Assembly (NCBI GenBank): GCA_052115395.1 | Contig: JBFRGO010000004.1 | From: Noviluteimonas sp052115395 | GTDB lineage: Bacteria > Pseudomonadota > Gammaproteobacteria > Xanthomonadales > Xanthomonadaceae | Direction: 5' to 3' (one strand) | Length of the DNA stretch: 64,000 bases | Part shown: positions 1 to 8,345 of the stretch, in pieces | Position numbering within the stretch: position 1 is the stretch's first letter | How the letters are laid out: every line of letters begins with the position of its first letter | The notes under the pieces: model-generated | Told to the model about the DNA's origin: nothing | Databases searched by the model: none | Seen by the model: the letters and a program-made list of their open reading frames with translations, nothing else | Translations under genes and position numbers: made by a program

Positions 1-1
1 C

Positions 2-148
2 GCAGGCAACGAGCAGGATGTGCTCACCGGCTTCCTCGACGCAAAAGGCAATGCGCGCGGACGCCCGGTGGGCGTGGCGATGGCGAAAGATGGTGCGTTG
101 CTGGTCGCCGACGATGTCGGCAACACGGTCTGGCGCGTGGCGCCGTAG
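2..148 (+). CDS. C-terminal end of a PQQ-dependent sugar (sorbosone-type) dehydrogenase, 5' truncated
   Basis: Only the last 48 codons are in the window; the gene starts before base 1. The visible tail reads GRPVGVAMAKDGALLVADDV followed by GNTVWRVAP and a TAG stop. This is the last beta-propeller blade typical of L-sorbosone dehydrogenase / soluble PQQ glucose dehydrogenase-like proteins, periplasmic quinoproteins that oxidise sugars. The assignment rests on this short motif alone, so the substrate cannot be stated. No obvious terminator lies between it and the convergent small gene that ends at 177. Confidence 0.6.
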   Translation, partial: AGNEQDVLTGFLDAKGNARGRPVGVAMAKDGALLVADDVGNTVWRVAP

Positions 149-176
149 CGCCACGCCCCGTTGCGCAAGTCGGCTG

Positions 177-437
177 TCAGGCGACTTCCTGCGGTTCGGC
201 CTCGAACCTGCGCGCGTAATCGCGTTCGGTGGCCACGCGCGTGACTTCCGAAGACGCGAGATCCGGCGCTGCATACACCGCGTAGGCGATCTCGCCGCCG
301 CTGCGTTGCCCGACGTGGTGCAGGTTGTAGCGCGATTGGCCCGCGCCGGTGTTTTCGGGATAGTGCTTCGGCGGTGTATTGCCGTCCAGGTCGAGTTCGG
401 CATTGTCGACCGTGCCACCGACGAAGAGTGCTCGCAT
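177..437 (-). CDS. Conserved hypothetical protein, 86 aa
   Basis: This small acidic protein starts MRALFVGGTVDNAELDLDG and contains PPKHYPENTGAG and a stretch with several Tyr and Ala residues (AYAVYAAPDLA). There is no signal peptide, membrane segment or metal-binding motif. I chose the ATG at 437 because the reading frame upstream (to 500) is Arg/Gln-rich and lacks a good ribosome site. I do not recognise a named domain. It stands alone, convergent with the partial dehydrogenase gene on its left. Confidence 0.55.
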   Translation of the reverse strand: MRALFVGGTVDNAELDLDGNTPPKHYPENTGAGQSRYNLHHVGQRSGGEIAYAVYAAPDLASSEVTRVATERDYARRFEAEPQEVA

Positions 438-520
438 GCGCTGCTCCCGCTCAGATGATCGGACCTCATGCTGGTCCAGCGGCCGTGGACATCCGATCAA
501 ACCGGCGTTATCGCAGTCGT

Positions 521-560
521 AACAAATGCAAACGCCTCTCCTGCGGAAACAGGAGAGGCG
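521..560 (-). terminator. Rho-independent-like terminator after the DUF6249 gene
   Basis: A perfect 11-bp stem (CGCCTCTCCTG at 533-543 pairing with 550-560) closes a six-base loop. On the minus strand it is followed by a T-rich tract, seen on the plus strand as A-rich 521-532. It lies 20 bases past the stop of the minus-strand gene 580-912. Confidence 0.7.
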
Positions 561-579
561 TGGTGCGATCGCCCGCGGA

Positions 580-912
580 TCAGACCGTCTGCGCGCGGCG
601 GGTCAGGAAGTAATAGGCCAGGTTGCCTGCACCGGTGGCCACGGCGAGCACCGCGATCACGCCGGGCGTGACGTGGTCCCAACCGCCGGCTTCGATCAGG
701 CCGAAGCCCGCGCCGATGGCCAGCAGCGTGACGCCCCAGCGCAGCGAACTGTGCTTCTGGCGGGCCTGCTCGCCCACCATGATCGAACGGACGAGTTCTT
801 CCGAGCCGCCGGCGCCGATCAGGGAGCGGCGCGTCCGCGCATCGACGATCACCTTGATGACGTACGCGACGGCGATGAAGAAGCTGATGGGAATGAGGAC
901 TTCGAGTTCCAT
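580..912 (-). CDS. DUF6249 family small inner-membrane protein
   Basis: The product has 110 residues from MELEVLIPISFF and fits the DUF6249 family: an N-terminal membrane helix (about residues 4-20), a basic loop (DARTRRSL), and two more hydrophobic helices (about 58-72 and 80-98) ending in a short basic tail. I chose the ATG at 912 because the upstream extension is Arg/Pro-rich and has no family-like sequence. It is divergent from the ECF sigma gene at 1062 across a 149-bp gap. In other bacteria DUF6249 genes often sit beside sigma/anti-sigma pairs, which suggests a link, but its function is unknown. Confidence 0.65.
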   Translation of the reverse strand: MELEVLIPISFFIAVAYVIKVIVDARTRRSLIGAGGSEELVRSIMVGEQARQKHSSLRWGVTLLAIGAGFGLIEAGGWDHVTPGVIAVLAVATGAGNLAYYFLTRRAQTV

Positions 913-1061
913 GGGTGGCTCCGGGCGGGTCTGGGTCGATGCGTGAGTGGGGTGACGGAGCAGGAGATACCGGTGGCGCCGGACCGGTTGCACCCGGCCC
1001 GACCGCCCGTCGCCGGGGGGCGGTTGCAACCGATGCCCCGCCGGGCGTATCTGGAACAGGC

Positions 1062-1697
1062 ATGGATGGAGGCCGACCCCTGGAACACGACGTGCCCGCA
1101 GCCACGACCCCGCCCGCCGAAGGGCCCGACCGGGAAGCCGATCGCGCCTTGGTGGCGGATGTGCTCGCCCAGGCGCCGGGTGCGTTCGAACGCCTGGTCA
1201 GGCAATACCAGGGGCTGTGCTTCCACGTGATCCAGCGCATGGTCCGCCAGCCCGACGACACGCGCGAACTCTGCCAGGACGCGTTCCTGCGGGTGCATCG
1301 CTATCTGCACCAGTATCGCGGCGAGAGTTCGCTGCAGGCGTGGATCGGCCAGGTCGCCTATTCGGTCGCCAAGCGGCACCTGGAGCGCAAGCGCATTCCC
1401 CTGCAGGAGGCGGCCGACGCCGACGAACATCAGTCGCTGCTGGAAAACGTGGGCGACCACTTCGACCTGGAAGGCTCGGTCGCCGACGCCGAATCCGCAC
1501 GCTGCCTGCACGCGGCGATCGAAACACTGCCGCCCTTGCAACGCACGCTGCTGACGCTGTATCACCTGGACGAGATGCCGATCGGCGAAATCGCCGAATT
1601 GACGGGCCTCGCCGAGGGCACCATCAAGAGCCATCTGTTCCGCAGTCGCCAACGCCTTCGCCAGGTGTTGGAAGGACGCTTGGGAGTCGCCGCATGA
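1062..1697 (+). CDS. ECF-type RNA polymerase sigma factor
   Basis: The product has 211 residues with region 2 at about 40-105 (FERLVRQYQGLCFHVIQRMV, then ELCQDAFLRVHRYLHQY) and region 4 at about 148-205, with a helix-turn-helix in GLAEGTIKSHLFRSRQRL. It should direct core RNA polymerase to a small regulon. The frame is open further upstream to 915, but the early part is Gly/Pro/Arg-rich and unlike any sigma factor; ATG 1062 is preceded by a modest purine stretch. The last codon overlaps the next gene as ATGA, implying translational coupling with its likely anti-sigma partner. Confidence 0.85.
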   Translation: MDGGRPLEHDVPAATTPPAEGPDREADRALVADVLAQAPGAFERLVRQYQGLCFHVIQRMVRQPDDTRELCQDAFLRVHRYLHQYRGESSLQAWIGQVAYSVAKRHLERKRIPLQEAADADEHQSLLENVGDHFDLEGSVADAESARCLHAAIETLPPLQRTLLTLYHLDEMPIGEIAELTGLAEGTIKSHLFRSRQRLRQVLEGRLGVAA

Positions 1698-2179
1698 ACA
1701 CCAATCACAACGACCCGCGCAACGGCATCGACGAGCGTGAGTGGCAGGCGCAGGAACGCGCGATGCGCGATGCGCGCGAAGGTGTGCCCTCCACCGATCC
1801 GCTCGCCATGCATTACCGCGCGATCGCCGACGCATTGCGTTCGCCGCTGCCCGACAGGCTGCCCGACGACTTCGCCGCACAGGTCGCAAGGCGCGCCGAA
1901 GCCAACGCACGCGCGCCGGAAACCGAATTGGTGAAGGCAGCTCGGGCCGGCACGCTGGAAAGCAGCCTGCTGCGCGGCGCGGTCGGCATCTTCGGCCTGG
2001 GCGGCGCGGTGGTCGTGGCGGTCTGGGGGCCGAGCTGGATCGCGCCGACAGCGTCGTTCCTGCAGCTGGATTCGGCCGTCGCGGTGAACTGGGCCCTGGC
2101 GCTAGGCGCCTGCATCGGCGTGACGTGGCTGACCGATTACATGCGTCGTCACCGCGAACAGGCCGCGCACGCCGCGTAA
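1694..2179 (+). CDS. Probable membrane-bound anti-sigma factor or sigma-associated protein
   Basis: The product has 161 residues. The N-terminal part (1-90) is soluble and charged (DEREWQAQERAMRDAREG), and two hydrophobic helices follow at about 94-112 and 128-148. The start overlaps the sigma stop codon by ATGA. A gene directly after an ECF sigma factor, with a cytoplasmic N-terminus and membrane helices, is the usual arrangement of an anti-sigma factor. I see no ZAS zinc motif (no HxxxCxxC), so it is not a classical zinc anti-sigma. The role is inferred from context. Confidence 0.6.
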   Translation: MNTNHNDPRNGIDEREWQAQERAMRDAREGVPSTDPLAMHYRAIADALRSPLPDRLPDDFAAQVARRAEANARAPETELVKAARAGTLESSLLRGAVGIFGLGGAVVVAVWGPSWIAPTASFLQLDSAVAVNWALALGACIGVTWLTDYMRRHREQAAHAA

Positions 2180-2188
2180 ACTGGCGGC

Positions 2189-3229
2189 ATGTCGAATACT
2201 TCCGGTCCGCGCGACGCCGACGCCGCGCTCGAAACCCTGTTCCATCCCTTCGCCACCGGCGCGCTCGCGTGGCCGGCCGAAGGCGGCGCGCTGTTCCTGC
2301 GCGCGCGCGATGGCTGGCCGCTGCATGCGCGTCCATTGCCCGGCCTGGTCGCCGAGCAAAGCTACAAGCCTGCGTTCGATGCGTTGCAGCGTTCTGGCAT
2401 CCAGACGCAGGGCGAAGACGTCGAAGGCACGTTCCCGCTCGTCCTCGTCCTTCCGCCGCGCCAGCGCGACGAAGCGCGCGCCCTGTTGGCGCGTGCGCTC
2501 GTGCATGCAGGCGATTCGGGCATCGTCCTGGCCTGCATGCCGAACGATGAAGGCGCAAAGACGGGGCAGGCGGATCTCGCCCGCCTCGCTGGCCAGGTCA
2601 GCGTATTGTCGAAGAATCATTGCCGCGTGTTCTGGACCGGTGCGCGTTCGACGGACCCTGCGTTGCTCGAACAATGGCGCGTGCTCGATGCGCCGCGCTT
2701 CGTCGCCGGCGACACGCTGCTGAGCCGGCCGGGCGTGTTCGCATGGGACCGCATCGACAAAGCGTCCGCGCTGCTGCTGCAGCATCTGCCGACGGACCTG
2801 GCGGGCGAGGGCGCCGACCTCGGCGCCGGCATCGGCGTGCTCGCGATGGACGTGCTCGCGCGCTGCGCGAATGTCCGGGCGATCGATCTTTACGAAGCCG
2901 AGGCGCGCGCACTCGCGCTTGCGCGGCAGAACCTCACCGGACGCGCCAACGTCGAGTTCCATTGGCACGACGTCACCCAGGGCCTGCCGAAGCAATACGA
3001 CTTCATCGTGATGAATCCGCCCTTCCATGCGCAGTCGCGCGCGGACCGGCCGGACCTGGGGCGTCGTTTCATCGATGTCTCCGCGCAGGCATTGCGTGCG
3101 CGCGGACGGCTGGTGATGGTCGCCAATCGCCATCTGCCGTACGAGGCCGTCCTCGGCGAGCGCTTCGCGCAGGTGCGCGTGCTCGCCGACGCGGGCGGCT
3201 TCAAGGTGCTCGAGGCGGTGCGCGCATGA
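2189..3229 (+). CDS. rsmC: 16S rRNA m2G1207 methyltransferase RsmC-like
   Basis: The product has 346 residues with the two-domain RsmC layout: a degenerate N-terminal methyltransferase-like domain and a C-terminal SAM-dependent domain. The SAM site is DLGAGIGVLAMD and the catalytic motif MNPPFH (Asn at about residue 276) is typical of enzymes that methylate exocyclic amines of guanine. RsmC modifies G1207 of the 30S subunit. Its stop overlaps the start of the pseudouridine synthase gene, so two 16S rRNA modification genes form a coupled pair. A related RlmG-type specificity cannot be excluded. Confidence 0.85.
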   Translation: MSNTSGPRDADAALETLFHPFATGALAWPAEGGALFLRARDGWPLHARPLPGLVAEQSYKPAFDALQRSGIQTQGEDVEGTFPLVLVLPPRQRDEARALLARALVHAGDSGIVLACMPNDEGAKTGQADLARLAGQVSVLSKNHCRVFWTGARSTDPALLEQWRVLDAPRFVAGDTLLSRPGVFAWDRIDKASALLLQHLPTDLAGEGADLGAGIGVLAMDVLARCANVRAIDLYEAEARALALARQNLTGRANVEFHWHDVTQGLPKQYDFIVMNPPFHAQSRADRPDLGRRFIDVSAQALRARGRLVMVANRHLPYEAVLGERFAQVRVLADAGGFKVLEAVRA

Positions 3230-3924
3230 AGCTGGTCAAGCACATCGCCAACCTCGGCTACGGCAGCCGCAAGGAAGTGCAGTGGATGTTCCGCGAAGGG
3301 CGCATCACCGATGCCGACGGCGAGGTGTTGTATGCCGACGATCAGGTTGCACATGACACGATCCGCGTCGACGGAGAGCCGCTCGATCCGCCCGCCGGCG
3401 TGCTGCTCATGCTCAACAAGCCCGTCGGTTACACGTGCTCGACGAAGGACAAGGGCCGCATCGTCTACGACCTGCTGCCGCCACGTTTCCGTCTGCGCGC
3501 GCCCTTGTTGTCGACCGTCGGCCGCCTGGATCGCGACACCAGCGGCCTGTTGCTGATGACCGACGACGGCGCGCTGCTGCATCGCATCGTCTCGCCGAAG
3601 GCGCATTTGCCGAAGCGTTACGAGGCCACGCTCGCGCAGGACCTGCGCGGCGACGAAGCGGCCCTCTTCGCCAGCGGGACGCTGATGCTGGAATCGGAAG
3701 ACACGCCGCTCAAGCCGGCGACGCTCGAGGTCCACGATGCGCGCCACGCCAGCGTGGTGCTGACCGAAGGGCGCTACCACCAGGTGCGGCGGATGTTCGC
3801 GGCGGTGGGCAACCACGTCGAAGCCCTGCATCGCAGCGCAATCGGCAGTTTGACGCTGGGCGACCTGCCCCCGGGCGAATGGCGCCTTGTCGAAGACGAC
3901 GAACGCGTACGCACGCTCGTCTAG
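3226..3924 (+). CDS. rsuA: 16S rRNA pseudouridine(516) synthase RsuA family
   Basis: The product has 232 residues. The N-terminal S4-like RNA-binding domain occupies about 1-60 (MKLVKHIANLGYGSRKEVQ). The catalytic domain holds the RsuA/RluB signature GRLDRDTSGLLLMTDDG with the nucleophilic Asp in RLDRDT, and the motif EGRYHQVRRMF near the C-terminus. It isomerises a uridine in 16S rRNA. The start overlaps rsmC by ATGA. Its TAG stop overlaps the stop of the convergent DUF1415 gene. Confidence 0.88.
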   Translation: MKLVKHIANLGYGSRKEVQWMFREGRITDADGEVLYADDQVAHDTIRVDGEPLDPPAGVLLMLNKPVGYTCSTKDKGRIVYDLLPPRFRLRAPLLSTVGRLDRDTSGLLLMTDDGALLHRIVSPKAHLPKRYEATLAQDLRGDEAALFASGTLMLESEDTPLKPATLEVHDARHASVVLTEGRYHQVRRMFAAVGNHVEALHRSAIGSLTLGDLPPGEWRLVEDDERVRTLV

Positions 3925-4454
3925 AGCTTCTCCCAGCCCTCGCGCCCGAGCTTCCGCAAGGTCTCCACGTTGCGCTCGACGATCACGTCCGGATCGGGGA
4001 AGGCTTCCACCGCGCGCGAAACACTGTCTTCGCGCAACAGGTGCAAGGTGGGCCAGGGCGAGCGATTGGTGTAGTTCTCGATGTCGTCGGGGCCGCTGTC
4101 GGCGAACTGGTAGTGCGGGTGGAAGCTCGCCACTTGCAGCACGCCGTCCAGATCCATCGCTTCGACGAGCGCATCGGCCTCGCCGAGGAAATCGTTGTAA
4201 TCCACGAAGTCCTGCAACACCTGCGGATGCACGATCAGCGTCGTGTCGACGGCCTCGGGATCGGCGTCGCGCAGGAACGCGAGCTCTTCGCCCAGTTCGG
4301 CGAGCAGGGCTTGCGGCGTGGAGGCATCGCTCAGGACCCAGCGGATCTGGCCCTTGACGTGCACGGCCTTCGCGAACGGACACAGGTTGAGGCCGATGAC
4401 GGCGCGTTCGAGCCAGCCTCTGGTGTCGGCGATGGGATCGTCGGGAGCGTTCAT
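3921..4454 (-). CDS. DUF1415 family protein
   Basis: The product has 177 residues and matches DUF1415, with the family features WLERAVIGLNLCPFAKAVH near the N-terminus and the central block VASFHPHYQFA followed by NRSPWPTLHLLRE. The conserved Cys in NLCPFA and the His pairs suggest a metal or redox site, but the biochemical role is unknown. The final codons overlap the stop of rsuA on the opposite strand. It lies 9 bp downstream of nei on the same strand, so the two may be co-transcribed. Confidence 0.85.
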   Translation of the reverse strand: MNAPDDPIADTRGWLERAVIGLNLCPFAKAVHVKGQIRWVLSDASTPQALLAELGEELAFLRDADPEAVDTTLIVHPQVLQDFVDYNDFLGEADALVEAMDLDGVLQVASFHPHYQFADSGPDDIENYTNRSPWPTLHLLREDSVSRAVEAFPDPDVIVERNVETLRKLGREGWEKL

Positions 4455-4463
4455 CGCGCAAGA

Positions 4464-5207
4464 TTACCGGTAAAGCACCTGGCAGGTCTCGCACCAGAAG
4501 GCGCGGCGTTGTGCGCGGCCCAGGTGCTTGCGATACGTCAGGGGCGTGCCATCCCGCGGGCAGGTCTTCTTCGCATGCACCTGCCAGTGCTTGCGCAAGA
4601 CGTAGGCCTTCTTCCATTCCAGGAAATCGAAGCTGTACTCGCGGGCCTGCTTGATCATTTCGCCGAGCTTGCGCGAGGGCAGCGCGCCGACGGTGCTTTC
4701 GGGATGCACGCCGATTCGGTGCAGCACTTCGTTCTTGATGATGTTGCCCACGCCCGAGAACACGTGCTGGTCGAGCAGGGCATCGGCGACGAGCGCATCG
4801 GGATGCGCTTGCAGGCGCTTGCGCGCCGCGCGCGGATTCCACGCATCGGCCATGACATCCACGCTCCAGTCGTAGGTGTCCTCGAGCGGGCCTTCGATGT
4901 ATTTCAGCGAGCACGCGTAGAAGTTCAGCTCGCGGCCTTTCGCGAAGCCCAGCGACAAACGCGGCGAAGCGTTGCGCTTGCCCTCGTCGATGCGATAGCT
5001 GCCGAACAGCATGAAGTGCACGCGCAGCGCGAAGGTGGGGAACGCGATCAGGAAGTGCTTGCCCCAGCTGCAGACGTCGCGCACGGTCTGGTTGCGCATG
5101 CGTTGCGCGTCCAGCAGGCGCGTGTTGCCGCTCACGCGCAGCACTTTCCTGCCGACGAAGGACGCCGCTTCTTCGCGCAGGATGACGATGGAGGGACCTT
5201 CGGGCAC
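4464..5207 (-). CDS. nei: Endonuclease VIII-like DNA glycosylase/AP lyase
   Basis: The product has 247 residues. The N-terminus PEGPS supplies the Schiff-base-forming proline and the general-acid Glu of the Fpg/Nei family. A helix-two-turn-helix region around GVGNIIKNEVLHR follows, and the C-terminus carries a zinc-finger-like segment. Such enzymes excise oxidised pyrimidines in base-excision repair. Oddity: the finger reads CPRDG, then 19 residues later CETCQ, so the usual second cysteine is an Asp and only three Cys are visible. It is divergent from the EamA gene at 5285. Confidence 0.85.
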   Translation of the reverse strand: MPEGPSIVILREEAASFVGRKVLRVSGNTRLLDAQRMRNQTVRDVCSWGKHFLIAFPTFALRVHFMLFGSYRIDEGKRNASPRLSLGFAKGRELNFYACSLKYIEGPLEDTYDWSVDVMADAWNPRAARKRLQAHPDALVADALLDQHVFSGVGNIIKNEVLHRIGVHPESTVGALPSRKLGEMIKQAREYSFDFLEWKKAYVLRKHWQVHAKKTCPRDGTPLTYRKHLGRAQRRAFWCETCQVLYR

Positions 5208-5284
5208 CGCCGCAGGCTGCCGCGTCGCGCGTGGGCGGCGCGTGCAGGGTGGCGCGGGGGCCGGCGTTGCCCCAAGCTTGCGCG

Positions 5285-6181
5285 ATGGACGCCCACACCC
5301 ATTCCGATCGCCGCCGCCAGTTGCGCGCGATCGGCCTGATGCTCATCGCCGTGGCCATGTTCGCGCTCATGGATTCGGCGCTGAAGATGCTCTCGGCGCA
5401 TTACCCGCCCTTCCAGGTCGCGGCCGTGCGCGGCCTGGCATCGCTTCCGCTCGTGCTCGCGTGGGCCCTGGCGACGGGCGGGTTGATGCCGTTGCTCCGC
5501 GTGCGCTGGTCGCTGCACCTGCTGCGCGGCATCCTCGGCATCGTGATGATGGTGGCCTTCGTCTACGCGCTCAGATCCCTGCCGCTGTCGACGACCTACT
5601 CGATCTTCTTCGTCGCGCCGCTGTTGATCACCGCCTTGTCGGTGCCCTTCCTCAAGGAACGTGTGGGGCCGCGGCGCTGGACCGCGATCGGCATCGGCCT
5701 GGTCGGTGTCCTCGTCGTCCTGCGCCCCACCACGCAGGGCGTGTTGAGCCTGGCGGGCATGGCCGTGTTGTTGTCGGCGTTGTGCTACGCGATCTCGGCG
5801 ATCACCGTGCGCCTGCTGGCGAAAAGCGATTCGGTGCAGGCGATGATGGTGTGGCTGCTCGCGATGATGGCGCTCGGTGCAGGCGCGCTCGCGTTTCCCG
5901 ATTGGGTGCCGATCCAGCGCGACCATTGGCCGGTGATCGCGGGCCTCGGCGTCGCCGGCGCGTTCGGCCAATACGCGATCACGCTCGCCTTCAAATGGGG
6001 CGAGGCTTCGCTGATCGCGCCGCTGGAATACACCGCGCTGGTGTGGGGCGTGTGCCTGGATCTCGCGTTCTGGGGCGTGTTGCCCGACTCGGTGACGTGG
6101 ATCGGCGCGGCGATCATCATCGGGAGCGGCTTGTACCTGTTGCGTCGCGAGAAGGTGCACGCCGAAGCGGAACATCCCTGA
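5285..6181 (+). CDS. EamA/DMT-superfamily transporter
   Basis: The product has 298 residues and about ten hydrophobic helices arranged as two EamA repeats, for example LMLIAVAMFALMDSALKML at the N-terminus and TALVWGVCLDLAFWGVLP in the second half. These inner-membrane proteins export metabolites or amino acids; the substrate is not predictable. ATG 5285 was chosen because the preceding in-frame residues from 5231 are not hydrophobic and look like leader noise. The gene ends just before a bidirectional terminator shared with ompW. Confidence 0.8.
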   Translation: MDAHTHSDRRRQLRAIGLMLIAVAMFALMDSALKMLSAHYPPFQVAAVRGLASLPLVLAWALATGGLMPLLRVRWSLHLLRGILGIVMMVAFVYALRSLPLSTTYSIFFVAPLLITALSVPFLKERVGPRRWTAIGIGLVGVLVVLRPTTQGVLSLAGMAVLLSALCYAISAITVRLLAKSDSVQAMMVWLLAMMALGAGALAFPDWVPIQRDHWPVIAGLGVAGAFGQYAITLAFKWGEASLIAPLEYTALVWGVCLDLAFWGVLPDSVTWIGAAIIIGSGLYLLRREKVHAEAEHP

Positions 6182-6210
6182 AAAAAGAGCCCCTCCCGAA
6201 GGAGGGGCTC
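6181..6210 (-). terminator. Rho-independent terminator, minus-strand oriented
   Basis: A perfect 10-bp stem, GAGCCCCTCC (6187-6196) with 6201-6210, closes a CGAA tetraloop. A run of six A on the plus strand at 6181-6186 gives the U-tract for the minus-strand ompW-like gene. It may also stop readthrough from the EamA gene. Confidence 0.85.
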
Positions 6211-6215
6211 GCGAC

Positions 6216-6863
6216 TCAGAACCGCGCGCCGACGCCGACGCCGACGACCCACGGATCCAGGTCGATTTCACCCGCGGGCGCACCGGCCGCATTCGCCTCC
6301 GCGCTGCCTTTCAGATAGCGCGCATCGGCGCGCGCGAACACCCGATCGGTGATGTTGAAGTCCGCGCCGACCGTGGCGATCGGACCCTTCGGCGTGTCGA
6401 GGCCGACATGGTTGCCGCCGGCGACCGTCGGATCGAAACGTTCGTCGTCGATGTTCGATTCGTAATAGCCCAGGCCCACGAACGGGCGGATGGGTTGCGA
6501 GGTCTGGCCGAAGTGATACTGCCCGCTCACCGCGATGGGCTGCTGCTTGAACGAACCGCGGCCACCGTTGGCGAGGTCCACGTCGGTCTTGATCTTGTCG
6601 GGCGTGCCCCACAGCTCGACCGCCCAATGATCGTCCACGTGCCACGCGCCGCTCAACGTCGCGGCGCCATTGCCATCCAGGTCGGCCGATTGGCCGGCGA
6701 TCGTGCCGGGATTCGACTTGGGCACCATGTGCGCGTAACCACCCACGACGCTGAAGTGCCGCGGCGTGGTGGCATCGGTCGTCGACGTGTTGTCCTGGGC
6801 GAATGCCATCGGCGTGGCCGCGAGTGCGGCGGCGATGGCGAGGGCTCGATAAGTCTTGCGCAT
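6216..6863 (-). CDS. OmpW-family outer-membrane protein
   Basis: The product has 215 residues with a Sec signal peptide (MRKTYRALAIAAALAATPMA, likely cut after AFA at about 22) and a C-terminal barrel ending in ...VGVGVGARF, whose terminal Phe is the outer-membrane insertion signal. The body alternates polar and aromatic strands, with PFVGLGYYESNI as in OmpW/AlkL 8-stranded barrels that pass hydrophobic small molecules. It is monocistronic, with the terminator 6181-6210 downstream. About 190 bp upstream to the next gene contain no promoter I can call. Confidence 0.8.
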   Translation of the reverse strand: MRKTYRALAIAAALAATPMAFAQDNTSTTDATTPRHFSVVGGYAHMVPKSNPGTIAGQSADLDGNGAATLSGAWHVDDHWAVELWGTPDKIKTDVDLANGGRGSFKQQPIAVSGQYHFGQTSQPIRPFVGLGYYESNIDDERFDPTVAGGNHVGLDTPKGPIATVGADFNITDRVFARADARYLKGSAEANAAGAPAGEIDLDPWVVGVGVGARF

Positions 6864-7053
6864 GCATTTCTCCGCGTTGTGTTCTTGGCCCCGGGGAGAT
6901 GGGGCGAGGCCATCCTTGCGGGGCCTGCATGAACCACAACGGGTGCTGCGTGCGTTCGTCGCGCGATCGGCGACGGAATTTCACCGCGGTTGCAACTGGA
7001 TGACGCGGACGTTCAGCTTCGTGCGCGACGCACGGCGTCGCGCGACATCGTCA

Positions 7054-7311
7054 TCACGCCTTTTCGGGTTTCGGCGGAATGCCCTTGACCACGATCGTGT
7101 CGAAGACCTGCAGCGGCAGCTGCGTGTCGATCGCGACCTCGGACTTCATCGCACCGCGCACGCCATGGAAAACATAGGCGGCATCCTGGCAAGCGTACTT
7201 GTCATGGGCGGCGGGCGTGGACTGCGGGGACACGCCGGCACCGACACCGCCGACGACCAGCAGGCTGAGCGCCATCACGCCACGCCAGAGGACATGTTGT
7301 ACGGAATACAT
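7054..7311 (-). CDS. Small secreted hypothetical protein, 85 aa
   Basis: The protein begins MYSVQHVLWRGVMALSLLVV, a hydrophobic export signal, followed by a short mature part with one Cys (KYACQDAAYVFHGVRGAM) and a proline-rich end (VKGIPPKPEKA). A weak AGGT ribosome site precedes ATG 7311; an internal Met at 7275 is an alternative start. I do not recognise a family. It is flanked by ompW and the divergent DUF2884 gene, and its codon usage looks native. It is a probable gene, but short. Confidence 0.5.
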   Translation of the reverse strand: MYSVQHVLWRGVMALSLLVVGGVGAGVSPQSTPAAHDKYACQDAAYVFHGVRGAMKSEVAIDTQLPLQVFDTIVVKGIPPKPEKA

Positions 7312-7489
7312 GACGGACCTCGCACCGTGGCAGAGGGGGGAGTGGTTGCCACGGATTAGGAAGATGCGCCGTCCGCGTGCTTGGTTGCAGTCCCATGCGC
7401 CACCATGACGTCAGTCATGCCTCCCACCGGCACGTGCTGTTTCGGCACGGGGGTTGCATGATCGTGGCCATCGACGAGGAGACGAACGG

Positions 7490-8254
7490 ATGCGTGGCAT
7501 GAAGCTTGCGGTGAACGGCGGCTTGGCCCTGTCGCTTGCGATGGCGTGCGGCACTGCGGCAGCGAAGGACATGCAGTGCGACGTCGACAGCGACTACGAC
7601 CTCAGCGTCACCGACAAGTCGGTGATCTTCACCCGCGAAACCGGCACGCCGAAGGCGATCGTCATGCGCCAGGGGCGGCTGTTCGTCGACACCAAATGGG
7701 TCGAACTCAGCAAGGACGACAGCCGGCGCGTCGCCGACTACGAAAAGAACGTGCGCGAAACGCTGCCGCTGGCCGCGCAGATCGGCCGCGACGCGGCGGA
7801 CATCGCCTTCACGGCGCTCGGCGAAGTGGCGACCAGCCTGAGCTCGCATCCGGATGAGACGCGCGCGGCGCTCGCCAAGTCCCGCGCCGACATCGACAAG
7901 CGCCTGGAACACGCGGTCGCGGCAAATCGTTTCAACGGCAACGAACTCGGCAACAGCATCACGCATGCCATCTCCGAGGTGCTGCCGATGGTCATCGGCG
8001 ACATCGTGGGCGGCGCGATCTCGGCCGCCTTCAGCGGCGACCAGGCGCGCATCGATCGCATGAACAACCTCGACAAGGAGATCGAGCGCCGCATCCAGCC
8101 GCGCGAAAAGCAGCTGGAAGTCCGCGCCGAAAGCCTCTGCCGCCGCATGGAAGCGTTGGACGACATCGACAATGCGCTCGCGTATCGCCTGCCCGACGGC
8201 AGCAAGCTCGACCTGATCGACGCCAAGGTGAAGATGCGCCACGACGCCCACTGA
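7490..8254 (+). CDS. DUF2884 (YggN-like) periplasmic protein
   Basis: The product has 254 residues with a signal peptide (MKLAVNGGLALSLAMACGTA, cut near AAAKD), a Cys in MQCDVDSDYD, and a mostly helical mature region with charged segments such as DKEIERRIQPREKQLEVRAE. This matches DUF2884/YggN proteins of unknown function in the periplasm. The start at 7490 is supported by GAGGAGA at 7476-7482, 7 bases upstream; a second Met at 7499 lies at the start of the hydrophobic core. A strong terminator follows at 8299. Confidence 0.78.
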   Translation: MRGMKLAVNGGLALSLAMACGTAAAKDMQCDVDSDYDLSVTDKSVIFTRETGTPKAIVMRQGRLFVDTKWVELSKDDSRRVADYEKNVRETLPLAAQIGRDAADIAFTALGEVATSLSSHPDETRAALAKSRADIDKRLEHAVAANRFNGNELGNSITHAISEVLPMVIGDIVGGAISAAFSGDQARIDRMNNLDKEIERRIQPREKQLEVRAESLCRRMEALDDIDNALAYRLPDGSKLDLIDAKVKMRHDAH

Positions 8255-8298
8255 CGGCCCCCTCGGATCGCGCCGGCCCCACCGGCGCTTCCCCCGCC

Positions 8299-8328
8299 GC
8301 CCGCGCCTCCCCCGCGGGCGTTTTTTTT
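8299..8328 (+). terminator. Rho-independent terminator after the DUF2884 gene
   Basis: A 7-bp GC stem GCCCGCG (8299-8305) with CGCGGGC (8313-8319) and a 7-base loop is followed by G and then eight T (8321-8328). It separates the DUF2884 gene from aceF. Confidence 0.9.
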
Positions 8329-8345
8329 GGTGTCGGGTGCAACGG

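Noticed and set aside
7023..7043. 8-bp GC hairpin after the small secreted gene at 7054-7311 as a terminator
   Set aside because: No U-tract on the minus strand; such hairpins occur by chance in DNA this rich in GC.
7404..7419. Palindrome CATGAC-GTCA-GTCATG upstream of the DUF2884 gene
   Set aside because: It is a perfect inverted repeat but no promoter hexamers are recognised around it and it is not repeated. It is not strong enough for an operator call.
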